The notes under the pieces were generated by a model. That model worked only from the letters and a program-made list of their open reading frames with translations, ran no database searches and was not told the origin of the DNA. Shown here piece by piece: positions 16,330 to 26,963 of a stretch of DNA of 49,038 nt (positions within the stretch are counted from its first letter, which is position 1; each line of letters starts with the position of its first letter). The stretch comes from Flavobacteriaceae bacterium (GTDB lineage: Bacteria; Bacteroidota; Bacteroidia; Flavobacteriales; Flavobacteriaceae): the NCBI GenBank assembly GCA_947461795.1, contig CANHMG010000007.1, positions 1 through 49,038 of the forward strand, given 5' to 3'. Made by a program: the position numbers and the translations under genes.

Positions 16330-18780
16330 ATGTCACATCATAATATACTTTCCTTTGACACATTGTCACTGCAAGAATTCGATACCGAAGCAGATTTAAT
16401 TCCACTTTTAACTCCAGAGGATGAAGAGGAAATGAATAACGAAGAATTGCCTGCTTCATTACCCATTTTGCCTTTACGAAATACCGTATTATTTCCCGGT
16501 GTTGTTATACCGATTTCTGCAGGAAGAGATAAATCAATTAAGTTGATTAATGATGCTAATGCAGGAAATAAAATAATCGGCGTTGTCTCTCAAAAGAATG
16601 AAGGCGATGAAGATCCAACCAAAAATGATATTCATAAAATTGGTACAGTGGCACGTATTTTAAGAGTTCTTAAAATGCCAGACGGAAATATTACTGTAAT
16701 TCTACAAGGAAAAAAGCGTTTTGAAATAGATGCTGTTACTTCTGAGAAACCGTATATCAAAGCCTTAGTAAAAGAAGTTGAAGAAAAAAAACCCGGAAAA
16801 CATGATACGGAGTTTTTAGCAATTTTAGAATCTATTAAAGAACTCGCCATTCAAATTATTAAGGAAAGTCCAAATATTCCTACGGAAGCAACCTTTGCTA
16901 TAAAAAATATAGAAAGTCAATCTTTCTTGGTCAATTTTGTTTCTTCAAACATGAACTTAACCGTTAGTGAAAAACAAAATTTGTTAGCGATAAATGCTTT
17001 AAAAGAAAGAGCACTAGAAACACTACGTTTTATGAATGTAGAGTTGCAAAAATTGGAATTAAAAAACGACATCCAATCTAAAGTTCGTTTTGATTTAGAC
17101 CAACAACAGAGAGAATATTTCTTGCATCAACAAATGAAAACCATTCAGGAAGAATTGGGTGGTGTTTCTCAAGAGGAAGAAATGGATGAATTTCGTCAAA
17201 AAGCGAAAACAAAAAAATGGGACGAATCTACTCAAAAACATTTTGAAAAAGAGTTGTCTAAAATGCAACGCATGAATCCACAAGCGCCAGATTTTGGGAT
17301 TCAAAGAAATTATTTAGAATTATTTTTAGACTTACCATGGAATAATTTTTCTAAAGATAATTTCGATTTGAAACGCGCTCAAAAAATACTCGATAGAGAT
17401 CATTTCGGATTGGAAGATGTAAAGAAAAGAATGATAGAACATTTAGCAGTTTTGAAATTGCGAAATGATATGAAATCACCAATTATTTGCCTTGCAGGGC
17501 CTCCAGGAGTTGGTAAAACTTCTATTGGTAAATCGGTTGCAGAAGCTTTAGGAAGAGAATACGTCCGCATTTCTTTAGGTGGATTACGTGATGAAGCAGA
17601 GATTCGAGGTCATCGAAAAACTTATATTGGTGCCATGCCTGGAAGAATTATTCAAAGTTTGAAAAAAGCAGGAACATCTAATCCTGTCTTTGTTTTGGAT
17701 GAAATCGATAAGTTATCCAATAGTAATCAAGGGGATCCCTCCTCAGCTTTGTTAGAAGTTTTAGACCCTGAGCAGAATAATGCCTTTTATGATAATTTCC
17801 TAGAAATGGGTTTTGATTTGTCTAAAGTCATGTTTATTGCAACTTCAAATAATATGCAAGCCATTCAACCTGCTTTAAAAGATAGAATGGAAGTGATTAA
17901 AATGTCGGGTTATACCATTGAAGAGAAAGTTGAAATTGCTCGTCAACACTTATTCCCAAAACAATTGAAAGAACATGGTCTAACTTCAAAAGATTTAGTC
18001 ATTGGCAAAAAACAATTGGAAAAAATTGTCGAAGGATACACTCGTGAATCTGGAGTCAGAGGTTTGGAAACAAAAATTGCACAAGTCATCCGAAACATTG
18101 CTAAATCAGTGGCAATGGAAGAAGTATATGATAAAAAATTAACCGACGAAGATGTTGTCAAAATTCTCGGAGTTCCAAGAATGGAAAGAGACAAATCAGA
18201 GAATAATGAGGTTGCAGGTGTGGTTACTGGTTTGGCATGGACAGCAGTTGGTGGTGATATTCTTTTTATTGAGTCCTTATTATCTCCAGGAAAAGGAACC
18301 ATGACAATAACAGGAAATTTAGGGACTGTTATGAAAGAATCAGCAACAATTGCTTTAGAATATATCAAAGCTAATACTGCTTTATTAGGTTTAGATTCGG
18401 ATATGATTTCTAAATACAATATTCACTTACACGTTCCCGAAGGTGCCACTCCAAAAGATGGTCCAAGTGCTGGAATTGCAATGTTAACGTCTTTGGTTTC
18501 TTTATTAACTCAAAAACGAGTTAAAAAAAGTATCGCCATGACAGGAGAAATCACGTTACGTGGAAAAGTATTGCCTGTTGGTGGAATAAAAGAAAAAATA
18601 TTAGCTGCGAAAAGAGCTAATATTAAAGAAATCATCATGTGTTATGAAAATAAACAAGATATCGATGAAATCAAACCAGAATATATTGACGGCTTGACTT
18701 TTCATTATGTCAAGGAAATGAGCGAAGTTTTGAAGTTTGCACTGACAGATCAAAATGTAAAAAACGCTAAAAAATTATAA
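16330..18780 (+). CDS. lon: ATP-dependent endopeptidase Lon
   Basis: [32 protein letters not shown] Walker [10 protein letters not shown] Walker [10 protein letters not shown] catalytic Ser. Confidence 0.98.
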   Translation: MSHHNILSFDTLSLQEFDTEADLIPLLTPEDEEEMNNEELPASLPILPLRNTVLFPGVVIPISAGRDKSIKLINDANAGNKIIGVVSQKNEGDEDPTKNDIHKIGTVARILRVLKMPDGNITVILQGKKRFEIDAVTSEKPYIKALVKEVEEKKPGKHDTEFLAILESIKELAIQIIKESPNIPTEATFAIKNIESQSFLVNFVSSNMNLTVSEKQNLLAINALKERALETLRFMNVELQKLELKNDIQSKVRFDLDQQQREYFLHQQMKTIQEELGGVSQEEEMDEFRQKAKTKKWDESTQKHFEKELSKMQRMNPQAPDFGIQRNYLELFLDLPWNNFSKDNFDLKRAQKILDRDHFGLEDVKKRMIEHLAVLKLRNDMKSPIICLAGPPGVGKTSIGKSVAEALGREYVRISLGGLRDEAEIRGHRKTYIGAMPGRIIQSLKKAGTSNPVFVLDEIDKLSNSNQGDPSSALLEVLDPEQNNAFYDNFLEMGFDLSKVMFIATSNNMQAIQPALKDRMEVIKMSGYTIEEKVEIARQHLFPKQLKEHGLTSKDLVIGKKQLEKIVEGYTRESGVRGLETKIAQVIRNIAKSVAMEEVYDKKLTDEDVVKILGVPRMERDKSENNEVAGVVTGLAWTAVGGDILFIESLLSPGKGTMTITGNLGTVMKESATIALEYIKANTALLGLDSDMISKYNIHLHVPEGATPKDGPSAGIAMLTSLVSLLTQKRVKKSIAMTGEITLRGKVLPVGGIKEKILAAKRANIKEIIMCYENKQDIDEIKPEYIDGLTFHYVKEMSEVLKFALTDQNVKNAKKL

Positions 18781-18789
18781 TAAAAAAAA

Positions 18790-18818
18790 AACGGTTCATT
18801 TAATGAGCCGTTTTTTTA
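18790..18818 (+). terminator. lon terminator
   Basis: AACGGTTCATTTAATGAGCCGTTTTTTT. Confidence 0.85.
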
Positions 18819-18873
18819 TTAAAAATAATATCTTCGCATTTGCGTTATACTCTCAGAAATAGCGAAGATAAAC

Positions 18874-19899
18874 ATGATTCGAACTCTCCTTTTTGGTTCC
18901 CTTTTTTTATTTTGTACTGTACTATACGGTCAAGTAGGAGGTAAATCAGTATATCAATTTTTAAATTTAGTAACTTCACCTAGACAATCTGCACTGGGTG
19001 GAAAGACTTTGACGATTTATGACCAAGATGTCAATCAAGCGCATTTTAATCCTGCAACCATCAATCCAGAAATGGATAACCATATGTCCTTAAATTATGG
19101 AAATTACTTCGGGGAAGTTACCTACGGTACCGCATCTTATGCCTATACTTTTGATCGCCATGTACAGACTTTTCATTGGGGTGTCAATTACGTAAATTAT
19201 GGAACATTTGATGGTTATGATGAAAATGGAACACCAACTACTAGTTTCACAGGAAGTGATATTGCCTTGTCGTTTGGCTATGCTTATAATGTTCCTTATA
19301 CTGATTTGCATATAGGTGTCAATACCAAATTAATAAATTCAACTTTAGAAAGTTATTCTTCTTTTGGAGGTGCTATAGATTTAGGTGCACTCTATATTGA
19401 TGAATACAATTCAATCAATTATGCATTTGTTGTTCGAAATATCGGGACACAATTTACAACTTATGCAGGTACTCAAGAAAATTTACCTCTTGAAGTAATA
19501 GCTGGTATTTCTCAAGAAATTGAAAATGTCCCGATCCGTTGGCATTTAACATTAGAAAATCTCCAACAATGGAATGTTACGTTTTCGAATCCAGCTCGTG
19601 CTCAAAATTCGATTGATGGATCCTCAACTCCTGAAAAAACTTCTTTTTTTAATAACGCCTTGCGACATGTTATTTTTGGAATCGAACTCTTTCCTCAAAA
19701 AGGATTTAATTTGCGATTGGGTTACAATTTCAGAAGAGCCGAAGAACTTAGATTGTTAGAACAACGAAATTTTTCCGGAATTTCAGTGGGATTAGGATTA
19801 AAAATGGGTCGCCTTAAATTTGATTATTCTTATTCTCGATATACTTTAGCCGCTAACACGAGTTTATTTGGATTGACAATAAATTTTAATGAACAGTAA
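18874..19899 (+). CDS. porQ: Type IX secretion system protein PorQ
   Basis: GGKSVYQFLNLVTSPRQSALGGKTLTIYDQDVNQAHFNPATINPEMDNHMSLNYGNYFG; outer-membrane barrel-like. Confidence 0.92.
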   Translation: MIRTLLFGSLFLFCTVLYGQVGGKSVYQFLNLVTSPRQSALGGKTLTIYDQDVNQAHFNPATINPEMDNHMSLNYGNYFGEVTYGTASYAYTFDRHVQTFHWGVNYVNYGTFDGYDENGTPTTSFTGSDIALSFGYAYNVPYTDLHIGVNTKLINSTLESYSSFGGAIDLGALYIDEYNSINYAFVVRNIGTQFTTYAGTQENLPLEVIAGISQEIENVPIRWHLTLENLQQWNVTFSNPARAQNSIDGSSTPEKTSFFNNALRHVIFGIELFPQKGFNLRLGYNFRRAEELRLLEQRNFSGISVGLGLKMGRLKFDYSYSRYTLAANTSLFGLTINFNEQ

Positions 19900-19947
19900 G
19901 TTTAAGATAAAAGAACTTTGTGAATTACGCCTCTCGGGCATTTATAT

Positions 19948-20640
19948 ATGAAAAAAATCACCATTGCCATTGATGGCTATTCTTCTACTGGGAAAAGTAC
20001 TCTAGCCAAGCAACTAGCCAAACACTTGGGATATGTTTATGTAGATACAGGTGCTATGTATCGTGCGGTGACTTATTTTGCTATGGAGCATGGTTATATC
20101 ACTGCGGATTCTTTTGACAAGCAAACTTTGATTTTAGCTTTACCCGCTGTGCAATTAGAATTTCATTTTAATGCCGAATTGGGCTTTGCAGAAATGTTTC
20201 TTAATGGAGTAAATGTCGAAAATGAAATTCGCACGATTGAAGTCTCGAATTTCGTAAGTAAAATTGCTGAGGTTTCTGAAGTGCGTTCTAAATTGGTGGA
20301 GCAACAACAACAAATGGGTAAAGGCAACGGTATCGTAATGGATGGCCGCGATATAGGAACCGTTGTATTTCCTAATGCGGAACTCAAAATATTTATGACA
20401 GCAAGCGCTGAAACAAGAGCTCAAAGACGTTATGATGAATTGCAAAGTAAAGGACAAAACGTACCTTATGAAGATGTACTCAAAAACGTTCAAGAGCGAG
20501 ATTATATTGATACGCATCGTGATGATTCCCCATTAATAATTGCAGATGATGCGATTGAAATTGACAATTCATACCTGAATCGTGAAGAACAATTTGAAGC
20601 GGTTTTGGACCTTGTTGATGAGTTAATGAAAACGATGTAA
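19948..20640 (+). CDS. cmk: Cytidylate kinase
   Basis: IAIDGYSSTGKSTLAKQLAK P-loop, VDTGAMYRAVTY, MDGRDIGTVVFPNAELKIFMTAS. Confidence 0.97.
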   Translation: MKKITIAIDGYSSTGKSTLAKQLAKHLGYVYVDTGAMYRAVTYFAMEHGYITADSFDKQTLILALPAVQLEFHFNAELGFAEMFLNGVNVENEIRTIEVSNFVSKIAEVSEVRSKLVEQQQQMGKGNGIVMDGRDIGTVVFPNAELKIFMTASAETRAQRRYDELQSKGQNVPYEDVLKNVQERDYIDTHRDDSPLIIADDAIEIDNSYLNREEQFEAVLDLVDELMKTM

Positions 20641-20749
20641 ACTTTTGCTTTTCTCATTTTTAATGTTAGATTTACATTCTATTTACATTAAAAACCAACC
20701 CGAGGGCTGCCGAATTTTAGGAAGCGTTGCGGAATAAAACCAAAAATTT

Positions 20750-22003
20750 ATGAGTATCAAGTTCAAATTGACAGTAATGAGTTTTCTCCAATTCTTTGTT
20801 TGGGGAGCATGGTTAATCACAGTAGCCAATTATTGGTTCGGTACGAAACAATGGAGTGGCGCCGAATTCGGAGCCATTTTTTCAACCTTAGGGTTGTCTT
20901 CGATTATTATGCCGGCTCTCACTGGGATCATTGCCGATAAATGGATGAATGCTGAGAAACTCTACGGAATCCTTCATATTCTTAGCGGAATAGCTTTGTT
21001 GTATATCCCACAAGTGGATAATCCTACCACTTTTTATTACGTAATTTTTGCAGCCATGATTTGCTATATGCCGACCATTTCTTTGTCGAATTCAGTGGCG
21101 TATACGATTCTGAAAAACAACCAATTCGATGTCGTAAAAGTGTTTCCGCCAATACGAGTTTGGGGAACCGTTGGTTTTATTGTCGCGATGTGGATTACGA
21201 ATTTATCTGGGAACAAGGCATCCGCTAACATGTTCTACTTCTCAGCGATAGCTGCGTTTGTTTTAGGAATTTACTCTTTCACATTACCTAAATGTCCACC
21301 ACAGAAATTAATTTCTGACGAGGCTTCTTTGACAGAAAAGCTAGGATTAACGGCTTTCAAACTTTTTGGAACTTATAAAATGGCCTTGTTCTTTTTGTTC
21401 TCGATGTTTTTAGGAGCAGCATTGCAATTGACCAATATGTACGGTGATGTGTATTTGTCTGAATTTGCTAATATGCCTGAATATGCAGATTCGTTTGTAG
21501 TCAAATATTCAACGATTATCATGTCGATTTCGCAAATTTCGGAGACCTTATTTATTTTGGCGATACCGTTTTTTTTGAAACGATTTGGAATTAAACAAGT
21601 GATGCTCATTTCGATGTTTGCGTGGGTATTGCGTTTCGGTTTATTTGCCTACGGAAACCCTGTGGATGGTTTGTGGATGATTATCATGTCGTGTATTGTT
21701 TACGGAATGGCATTCGATTTCTTTAATATTTCAGGTTCACTTTTCGTAGAAACTACCACCGATTCTAAAATACGTTCCTCAGCACAAGGTTTGTTTATGA
21801 TGATGTCAAACGGATTCGGAGCCTTCTTCGGCGGTTTGCTCAGTGGAATGATTATCGATACCTATTTTACGCATGACGGGCAACGCGATTGGCACAATAT
21901 CTGGCTGACTTTTGCAGGTTATGCGCTTGTCATAGCGCTTGCATTTGCGGTGTTGTTTAAACACAAGCATGATCCGAAAGCGGTGGAAAATGTGAATCAT
22001 TAG
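20750..22003 (+). CDS. Nucleoside permease (NupG/NHS-family MFS transporter)
   Basis: FLQFFVWGAWLITVANYWFGTKQWSGAEFGAIFSTLGLSSIIMPALTGIIADKW; SAQGLFMMMSNGFGAFFGGLLSG. Confidence 0.88.
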   Translation: MSIKFKLTVMSFLQFFVWGAWLITVANYWFGTKQWSGAEFGAIFSTLGLSSIIMPALTGIIADKWMNAEKLYGILHILSGIALLYIPQVDNPTTFYYVIFAAMICYMPTISLSNSVAYTILKNNQFDVVKVFPPIRVWGTVGFIVAMWITNLSGNKASANMFYFSAIAAFVLGIYSFTLPKCPPQKLISDEASLTEKLGLTAFKLFGTYKMALFFLFSMFLGAALQLTNMYGDVYLSEFANMPEYADSFVVKYSTIIMSISQISETLFILAIPFFLKRFGIKQVMLISMFAWVLRFGLFAYGNPVDGLWMIIMSCIVYGMAFDFFNISGSLFVETTTDSKIRSSAQGLFMMMSNGFGAFFGGLLSGMIIDTYFTHDGQRDWHNIWLTFAGYALVIALAFAVLFKHKHDPKAVENVNH

Positions 22004-22051
22004 GAACTAGTAAAAATAAAAGCCCAATACGTGATGGTGTCGGGTTTTTTT

Positions 22052-22130
22052 TAGCCCCGATAGTAGCGGTTATCCTTTTGCGACGGCGTTCGGCGCAAAA
22101 GATTAGAGCGTATAGCGGGAATTGCTCCTA
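22052..22130 (+). repeat. Dispersed hairpin repeat, copy 2
   Basis: tagccccgatagtagcggttatCCTTTTGCGacggcgttcggCGCAAAAGattagagcgtatagcgggaattgctccta. Confidence 0.88.
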
Positions 22131-22178
22131 ATCCAAGAAAATCTTGCTTCTTTTCTCTTAAATTTCTCACCGTAAAAG

Positions 22179-22209
22179 TTTGCATTTCAAAAAAATAGCC
22201 TTACTTTTG
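22179..22209 (+). promoter_or_regulatory. Bacteroidetes-type sigmaA promoter for rpsA
   Basis: TTTG (22179-22182), 19-nt spacer, TACTTTTG (22202-22209; matches TAnnTTTG). Confidence 0.7.
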
Positions 22210-22324
22210 CCCACCTTTTGGCGGAGAAGCATTTCCATTAGGGATCAACAAATTATAACCAACAACTTCTGTTTTTTTATCCGCGACACGAAATTCAAAG
22301 AGAACAGAATACAAATTTTTAAGC

Positions 22325-24100
22325 ATGTCTGAATTATTAAAATCACAAGCAGAATTTTTAGAGAATTTTAACTGGCACAATTTCCAAGAAGGTATTGACG
22401 CGGTTGACGAAAGTAACTTACAAGAATTTGAAGAATTAGTATCGAAAACTTTTATCGACACTGATCAAGAAGAAGTAGTAGTAGGTGTTGTTGTTCGTAT
22501 TACGGACCGTGACGTTATCGTTGACATCAATGCAAAATCAGAAGGTGTTATTTCTTTGAATGAATTCCGCTACAATCCAAGTCTTAAAGTTGGAGACAAA
22601 GTAGAAGTATTGATTGATGTTCGTGAGGACAAAACAGGTCAATTGGTATTATCTCACAGAAAAGCAAGAACAATTAAATCATGGGATCGCGTTATCTCTG
22701 CTAATGAAACGGGTGAAATCGTGAACGGTTTCGTGAAATGCAGAACTAAAGGTGGTATGATCGTAGACGTTTTCGGAATCGAGGCGTTCTTACCAGGTTC
22801 ACAAATTGATGTGAAACCAATCCGTGATTACGATGTATACGTAAACAAAATGATGGAATTCAAAGTGGTGAAAATCAACCACGAATTCAAAAACGTTGTA
22901 GTATCTCACAAAGCGCTTATCGAAGCAGATATTGAAGTACAGAAAAAAGAAATCATCGGTCAATTACAAAAAGGACAAGTATTAGAAGGTGTGGTGAAAA
23001 ACATTACTTCTTATGGTGTGTTCATTGACTTAGGTGGTGTTGACGGATTAATTCACATTACCGATTTATCTTGGAGTAGAATCAATCACCCAAGTGAAGT
23101 ATTGGAATTAGACCAAAAATTAAACGTGGTTATTCTTGATTTCGATGACGAGAAAACAAGAATCCAATTAGGATTGAAACAATTGAACGCTCACCCTTGG
23201 GATGCTTTGGATGCTAAATTAGCAGTAGGAGATAAAGTGAAAGGTAAAGTAGTAGTAATCGCTGATTACGGTGCATTTATCGAAGTAGCTGAAGGTGTTG
23301 AAGGTTTGATTCACGTTTCAGAAATGTCATGGTCTACGCACTTGCGTTCGGCTCAAGATTTCGTAAAAGTAGGTGATGTAGTTGAAGCGGTTATCTTGAC
23401 TTTAGACAGAGACGATCGTAAGATGTCTTTAGGTATCAAACAATTGTCACAAGATCCATGGACAGAAATTACAGCGAAATATCCTGTAGGTTCTAAACAT
23501 ACTGGTATCGTTCGTAACTTCACTAACTTCGGAATCTTTGTAGAATTGGAAGAAGGGATTGACGGATTGATTTACATCTCTGACCTATCATGGACTAAGA
23601 AAATCAAACACCCATCTGAATTCGTAAACGTTGGTGAAAAACTAGACGTTGTTGTTTTAGAATTGGATGTTGAAGGCCGTAAATTGTCATTAGGTCACAA
23701 ACAAACGACTGCTAATCCTTGGGATCAGTATGAGGATTCTTTCGCAGTAGGAACGGTTCATACCGGAACTATTTCTGAAATCGTTGACAAAGGAGCTACT
23801 GTAGAATTTGGTGATGATATCGTAGCTTTCATTCCTACACGTCACTTAGAAAAAGAAGACGGTAAGAAATTGAAAAAAGGCGAAGAAGCTGAATTCAAAG
23901 TAATCGAGTTCAACAAAGAATTCAAAAGAGTTGTAGCTTCTCACACGGCTATCTTCCGTGAAGAAGAAGAGAAAAATGTGAAAGCAGTAACTGAAACTGT
24001 AGCGAGTGCAACCAATGCACCTGCTGCAACGTTAGGAGATAACAATGACATTCTTGCTGGTTTGAAAGCAAAAATGGAAAAAAGCGAGAAAAAGAAATAA
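22325..24100 (+). CDS. rpsA: 30S ribosomal protein S1
   Basis: Multiple S1 RNA-binding repeats (GVVKNITSYGVFIDLGGVDGLIHITDLSW etc.). Confidence 0.97.
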   Translation: MSELLKSQAEFLENFNWHNFQEGIDAVDESNLQEFEELVSKTFIDTDQEEVVVGVVVRITDRDVIVDINAKSEGVISLNEFRYNPSLKVGDKVEVLIDVREDKTGQLVLSHRKARTIKSWDRVISANETGEIVNGFVKCRTKGGMIVDVFGIEAFLPGSQIDVKPIRDYDVYVNKMMEFKVVKINHEFKNVVVSHKALIEADIEVQKKEIIGQLQKGQVLEGVVKNITSYGVFIDLGGVDGLIHITDLSWSRINHPSEVLELDQKLNVVILDFDDEKTRIQLGLKQLNAHPWDALDAKLAVGDKVKGKVVVIADYGAFIEVAEGVEGLIHVSEMSWSTHLRSAQDFVKVGDVVEAVILTLDRDDRKMSLGIKQLSQDPWTEITAKYPVGSKHTGIVRNFTNFGIFVELEEGIDGLIYISDLSWTKKIKHPSEFVNVGEKLDVVVLELDVEGRKLSLGHKQTTANPWDQYEDSFAVGTVHTGTISEIVDKGATVEFGDDIVAFIPTRHLEKEDGKKLKKGEEAEFKVIEFNKEFKRVVASHTAIFREEEEKNVKAVTETVASATNAPAATLGDNNDILAGLKAKMEKSEKKK

Positions 24101-24120
24101 TTTTTCTGCTGCAGATATGA

Positions 24121-24150
24121 AAGCCTCGAAGTGATTCGGGGCTTTTTTTG
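24121..24150 (+). terminator. rpsA terminator
   Basis: AAGCCTCGAAGTGATTCGGGGCTTTTTTT. Confidence 0.8.
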
Positions 24151-24276
24151 TTTATAAAGTTTCGAATTCTAAATGAAACCCATCGAATTCTAATTGGCAA
24201 AGAAATAAATTAATTTATAGTACTTATATTTGAATCACTAAACTTGAAAATAGTCTAATTTTTAAATTGCTTCCTT

Positions 24277-26859
24277 ATGAAAAAGATATTTGCAACATTG
24301 TCAGTTTTGGTTTCTTTTACTTTATTCAGCCAGATTATTAATTTTCCGGATCCGAATCTCAAAACGAAATTGCTTACTGCAAGTCCTACGAACACAAGGG
24401 CGAAAAATCTTTCGGGCTCCTTTTTCAAAATTGATGCTAATAATGACGGAGAAATTCAGGTGTCTGAAGCAACACAAGTCAGTTATATTGATGTAGACTG
24501 CACGCAAAGTACTTGTCAACCAGGAACAAAAATAACAAACTTACAAGGGATATCATCATTTGTGAACCTTGAATTCCTGAATTGCGGTTGGAATTCACTC
24601 ACTACAACTAATATACTTTCCAATACTTCCTTATTGCCAAACCTTAAAACACTTAAGTGCTATTGCAATAACCTTTCAGGAGTAATGAATGTTTCAACGT
24701 TTACGAGTCTTGAATCCCTGGATTTCAGCGGTAATTACTATATAACCGATGTTAATGTTTCTGGTTTGCTCAATTTGAAAGAACTTAATTGCGGTCAAAA
24801 CAATATCAGTCAGCTTAATCTTAGCAATACTCCAAATCTTGAATATTTGAAATGCTACATTAATCAACTAACGACATTAGATGTATCAGCTTTAACAAAC
24901 CTAAAAGAACTTGAATTTTACAGTAATACGATCTCATCAATTAATCTAAATGGTTTGACTAATCTCGAAAAATTGAGCTGCAGATACAATCAACTAAGTA
25001 GTCTTGACCTAAGCGGACATGCTAGCTTTCGATATCTGGATTGCCAATACAATGCGATTAATACTATCAATATTCAAGGTTCTCCAAATATCTTGTACTT
25101 ACAATGTGACAACAATCAAATTAGTAATTTAGATGTTTCCGAATGCACACTTTTGACGTATCTAAAATGTGATAATAATTTGATTGCCAACTTAAATATT
25201 ACTACACATGATTTAGATGGTATAGAAGTTCATAACAACCAACTTACGACTTTAGACATTGCAGGAAATCCTAATATCATGACCATGAACTGCAGGAATA
25301 ACCAGTTGGTTTCCATTTTTGCTAAGGGTTCTATTTTTACCGACGTTGATATGGGCGATTTTTTTAGTAGTTGGTACTTTAATGGAAATCCAGGACTTCA
25401 ATACTTTTGTTGCGATGATTCGAGGGAAGCGCAGGTTAGAGCTAGAGTTGTTTCTTATGGTTATGCAGATTGTGTTGTGAATTCTTATTGTTCCTTTGTT
25501 CCCGGCGGTGAATATTATACCCTACAAGGAAACCATAAATTCGATGGTGATAACAACGGATGTGATGCTTCAGATGCTTTGCTTCCTTATTTAAAGTATA
25601 ATATAACCGGGGGTTCAGCTACTGCTACCATCGTATCTAATGCGTCGGGGAATTACTTTATTCCGGTTCAAGCTGGCTTATATACTTTAACACCAATAAT
25701 TCAAAATCCAGCTTTTTTTACGATTTCTCCAAATGCAGTTAATGTTAATTTTCCAACTCAAGTTAGCCCAGTAATCCAAAATTTTTGCATTGCGGCATCG
25801 GGTATTCATCCAGATTTAGAAATTGTTTTACTGCCACGAATTGCACGACCAGGCTTTAACGTAACGTACTCAATCATCTACAAAAACAAAGGAACCCAAA
25901 CACAATCTGGTGCTATTAGTCTAACATTTAATGATGCTGTTTTAGATTTTGTTACTTCTAACCCAGCAGTTACTTCACAAGTTATAGATAATCTTACTTG
26001 GAACTTCACCAATCTGCAACCTTTTGAATCGAGAGCAATTGTAGTGACTTTGAATGTAAATTCTCCTTCAGAAGTGCCGCCGATAAGTGCTGGCGATATT
26101 TTAAGTTTCACTACGTCAATAAACAGTTCATTGATAGACGAAATGCCAAATGATAACACTTTTGTACTTAATCAAACCGTTGTCAATTCCTTCGATCCCA
26201 ACGACAAAACCTGTCTCGAAGGCAACACCATCACGCCCGAAATGGTCGGTAAAGAAGTGCATTATCTGATTCGTTTTGAAAATACCGGAACTGGTAACGC
26301 TGAAAATATCGTTGTTAGAGATTTGATTGACACCACAAAATTCGATATCAATTCATTAATTCCTATTGATGGCAGTCATCCTTTTGTCACCAAAATTTCC
26401 AACACCAACAAAGTCGAGTTTATTTTTGAAAACATCAACTTGCCTTTTGATGATGCGAACAACGATGGTTATGTTGCTTTTAAAATCAAAACCAAACCCA
26501 ACTTAGTTCTTGGCAATACTTTCAGCAATACGGCAAGTATTTATTTTGATTATAACTTTCCCATTGTTACGAATACAGCGACTACAACAGTGGCACTTTT
26601 AGCAAAATCCGATTTTGTGTTTGAGAATTATTTCAGCATTTATCCGAATCCAGCGAATGATGTTTTAAATATTAATACGAAGCAAGCCATAGAAGTAACT
26701 TCTATCAATATCTACAATGCGTTAGGGCAAGTTGTTTTGGTGATACCCAACGCGCAACAAACTATGTCGGTAGATGTTTCGAGTTTGAAAACGGGGAATT
26801 ATTTCTTGAAAATCAATTCTAATAGAGGAAGTTCGAGTGTGAAGTTTTTGAAGATGTAA
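24277..26859 (+). CDS. Secreted leucine-rich-repeat protein with T9SS type A sorting domain
   Basis: Signal peptide; LRR series (LKELNCGQNNISQLNLSNTPNLEYLKC...); conserved FDPNDKTCLEGNTITPEMVGKEVHYLIRFENTGTGNAENIVV module; C-terminal FSIYPNPANDVLNI...LKTGNYFLKINSNRGSSSVKFLKM. Confidence 0.9.
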   Translation: MKKIFATLSVLVSFTLFSQIINFPDPNLKTKLLTASPTNTRAKNLSGSFFKIDANNDGEIQVSEATQVSYIDVDCTQSTCQPGTKITNLQGISSFVNLEFLNCGWNSLTTTNILSNTSLLPNLKTLKCYCNNLSGVMNVSTFTSLESLDFSGNYYITDVNVSGLLNLKELNCGQNNISQLNLSNTPNLEYLKCYINQLTTLDVSALTNLKELEFYSNTISSINLNGLTNLEKLSCRYNQLSSLDLSGHASFRYLDCQYNAINTINIQGSPNILYLQCDNNQISNLDVSECTLLTYLKCDNNLIANLNITTHDLDGIEVHNNQLTTLDIAGNPNIMTMNCRNNQLVSIFAKGSIFTDVDMGDFFSSWYFNGNPGLQYFCCDDSREAQVRARVVSYGYADCVVNSYCSFVPGGEYYTLQGNHKFDGDNNGCDASDALLPYLKYNITGGSATATIVSNASGNYFIPVQAGLYTLTPIIQNPAFFTISPNAVNVNFPTQVSPVIQNFCIAASGIHPDLEIVLLPRIARPGFNVTYSIIYKNKGTQTQSGAISLTFNDAVLDFVTSNPAVTSQVIDNLTWNFTNLQPFESRAIVVTLNVNSPSEVPPISAGDILSFTTSINSSLIDEMPNDNTFVLNQTVVNSFDPNDKTCLEGNTITPEMVGKEVHYLIRFENTGTGNAENIVVRDLIDTTKFDINSLIPIDGSHPFVTKISNTNKVEFIFENINLPFDDANNDGYVAFKIKTKPNLVLGNTFSNTASIYFDYNFPIVTNTATTTVALLAKSDFVFENYFSIYPNPANDVLNINTKQAIEVTSINIYNALGQVVLVIPNAQQTMSVDVSSLKTGNYFLKINSNRGSSSVKFLKM

Positions 26860-26878
26860 TTGGAAAACATGCAAAATA

Positions 26879-26932
26879 AAGCCGCAGATTCACAGATTTT
26901 TTAAATTAATCTGCGAATCTGCGGTTGTTTTT
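26879..26932. terminator. Bidirectional palindromic terminator between convergent genes
   Basis: CCGCAGATTCACAGATT-ttttaaatt-AATCTGCGAATCTGCGG then T-tract. Confidence 0.7.
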
Positions 26933-26963
26933 TTAAGACTTAGCAACCTTCGCGGTAAAAACC

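Noticed and set aside
17943-18419. 158-aa ORF antisense to lon
   Set aside because: Lies wholly opposite conserved Lon AAA+/protease domains and has no recognisable family.
22201-22461. 86-aa minus-strand ORF across the rpsA leader
   Set aside because: Overlaps the rpsA promoter and start; it has no recognisable domain.
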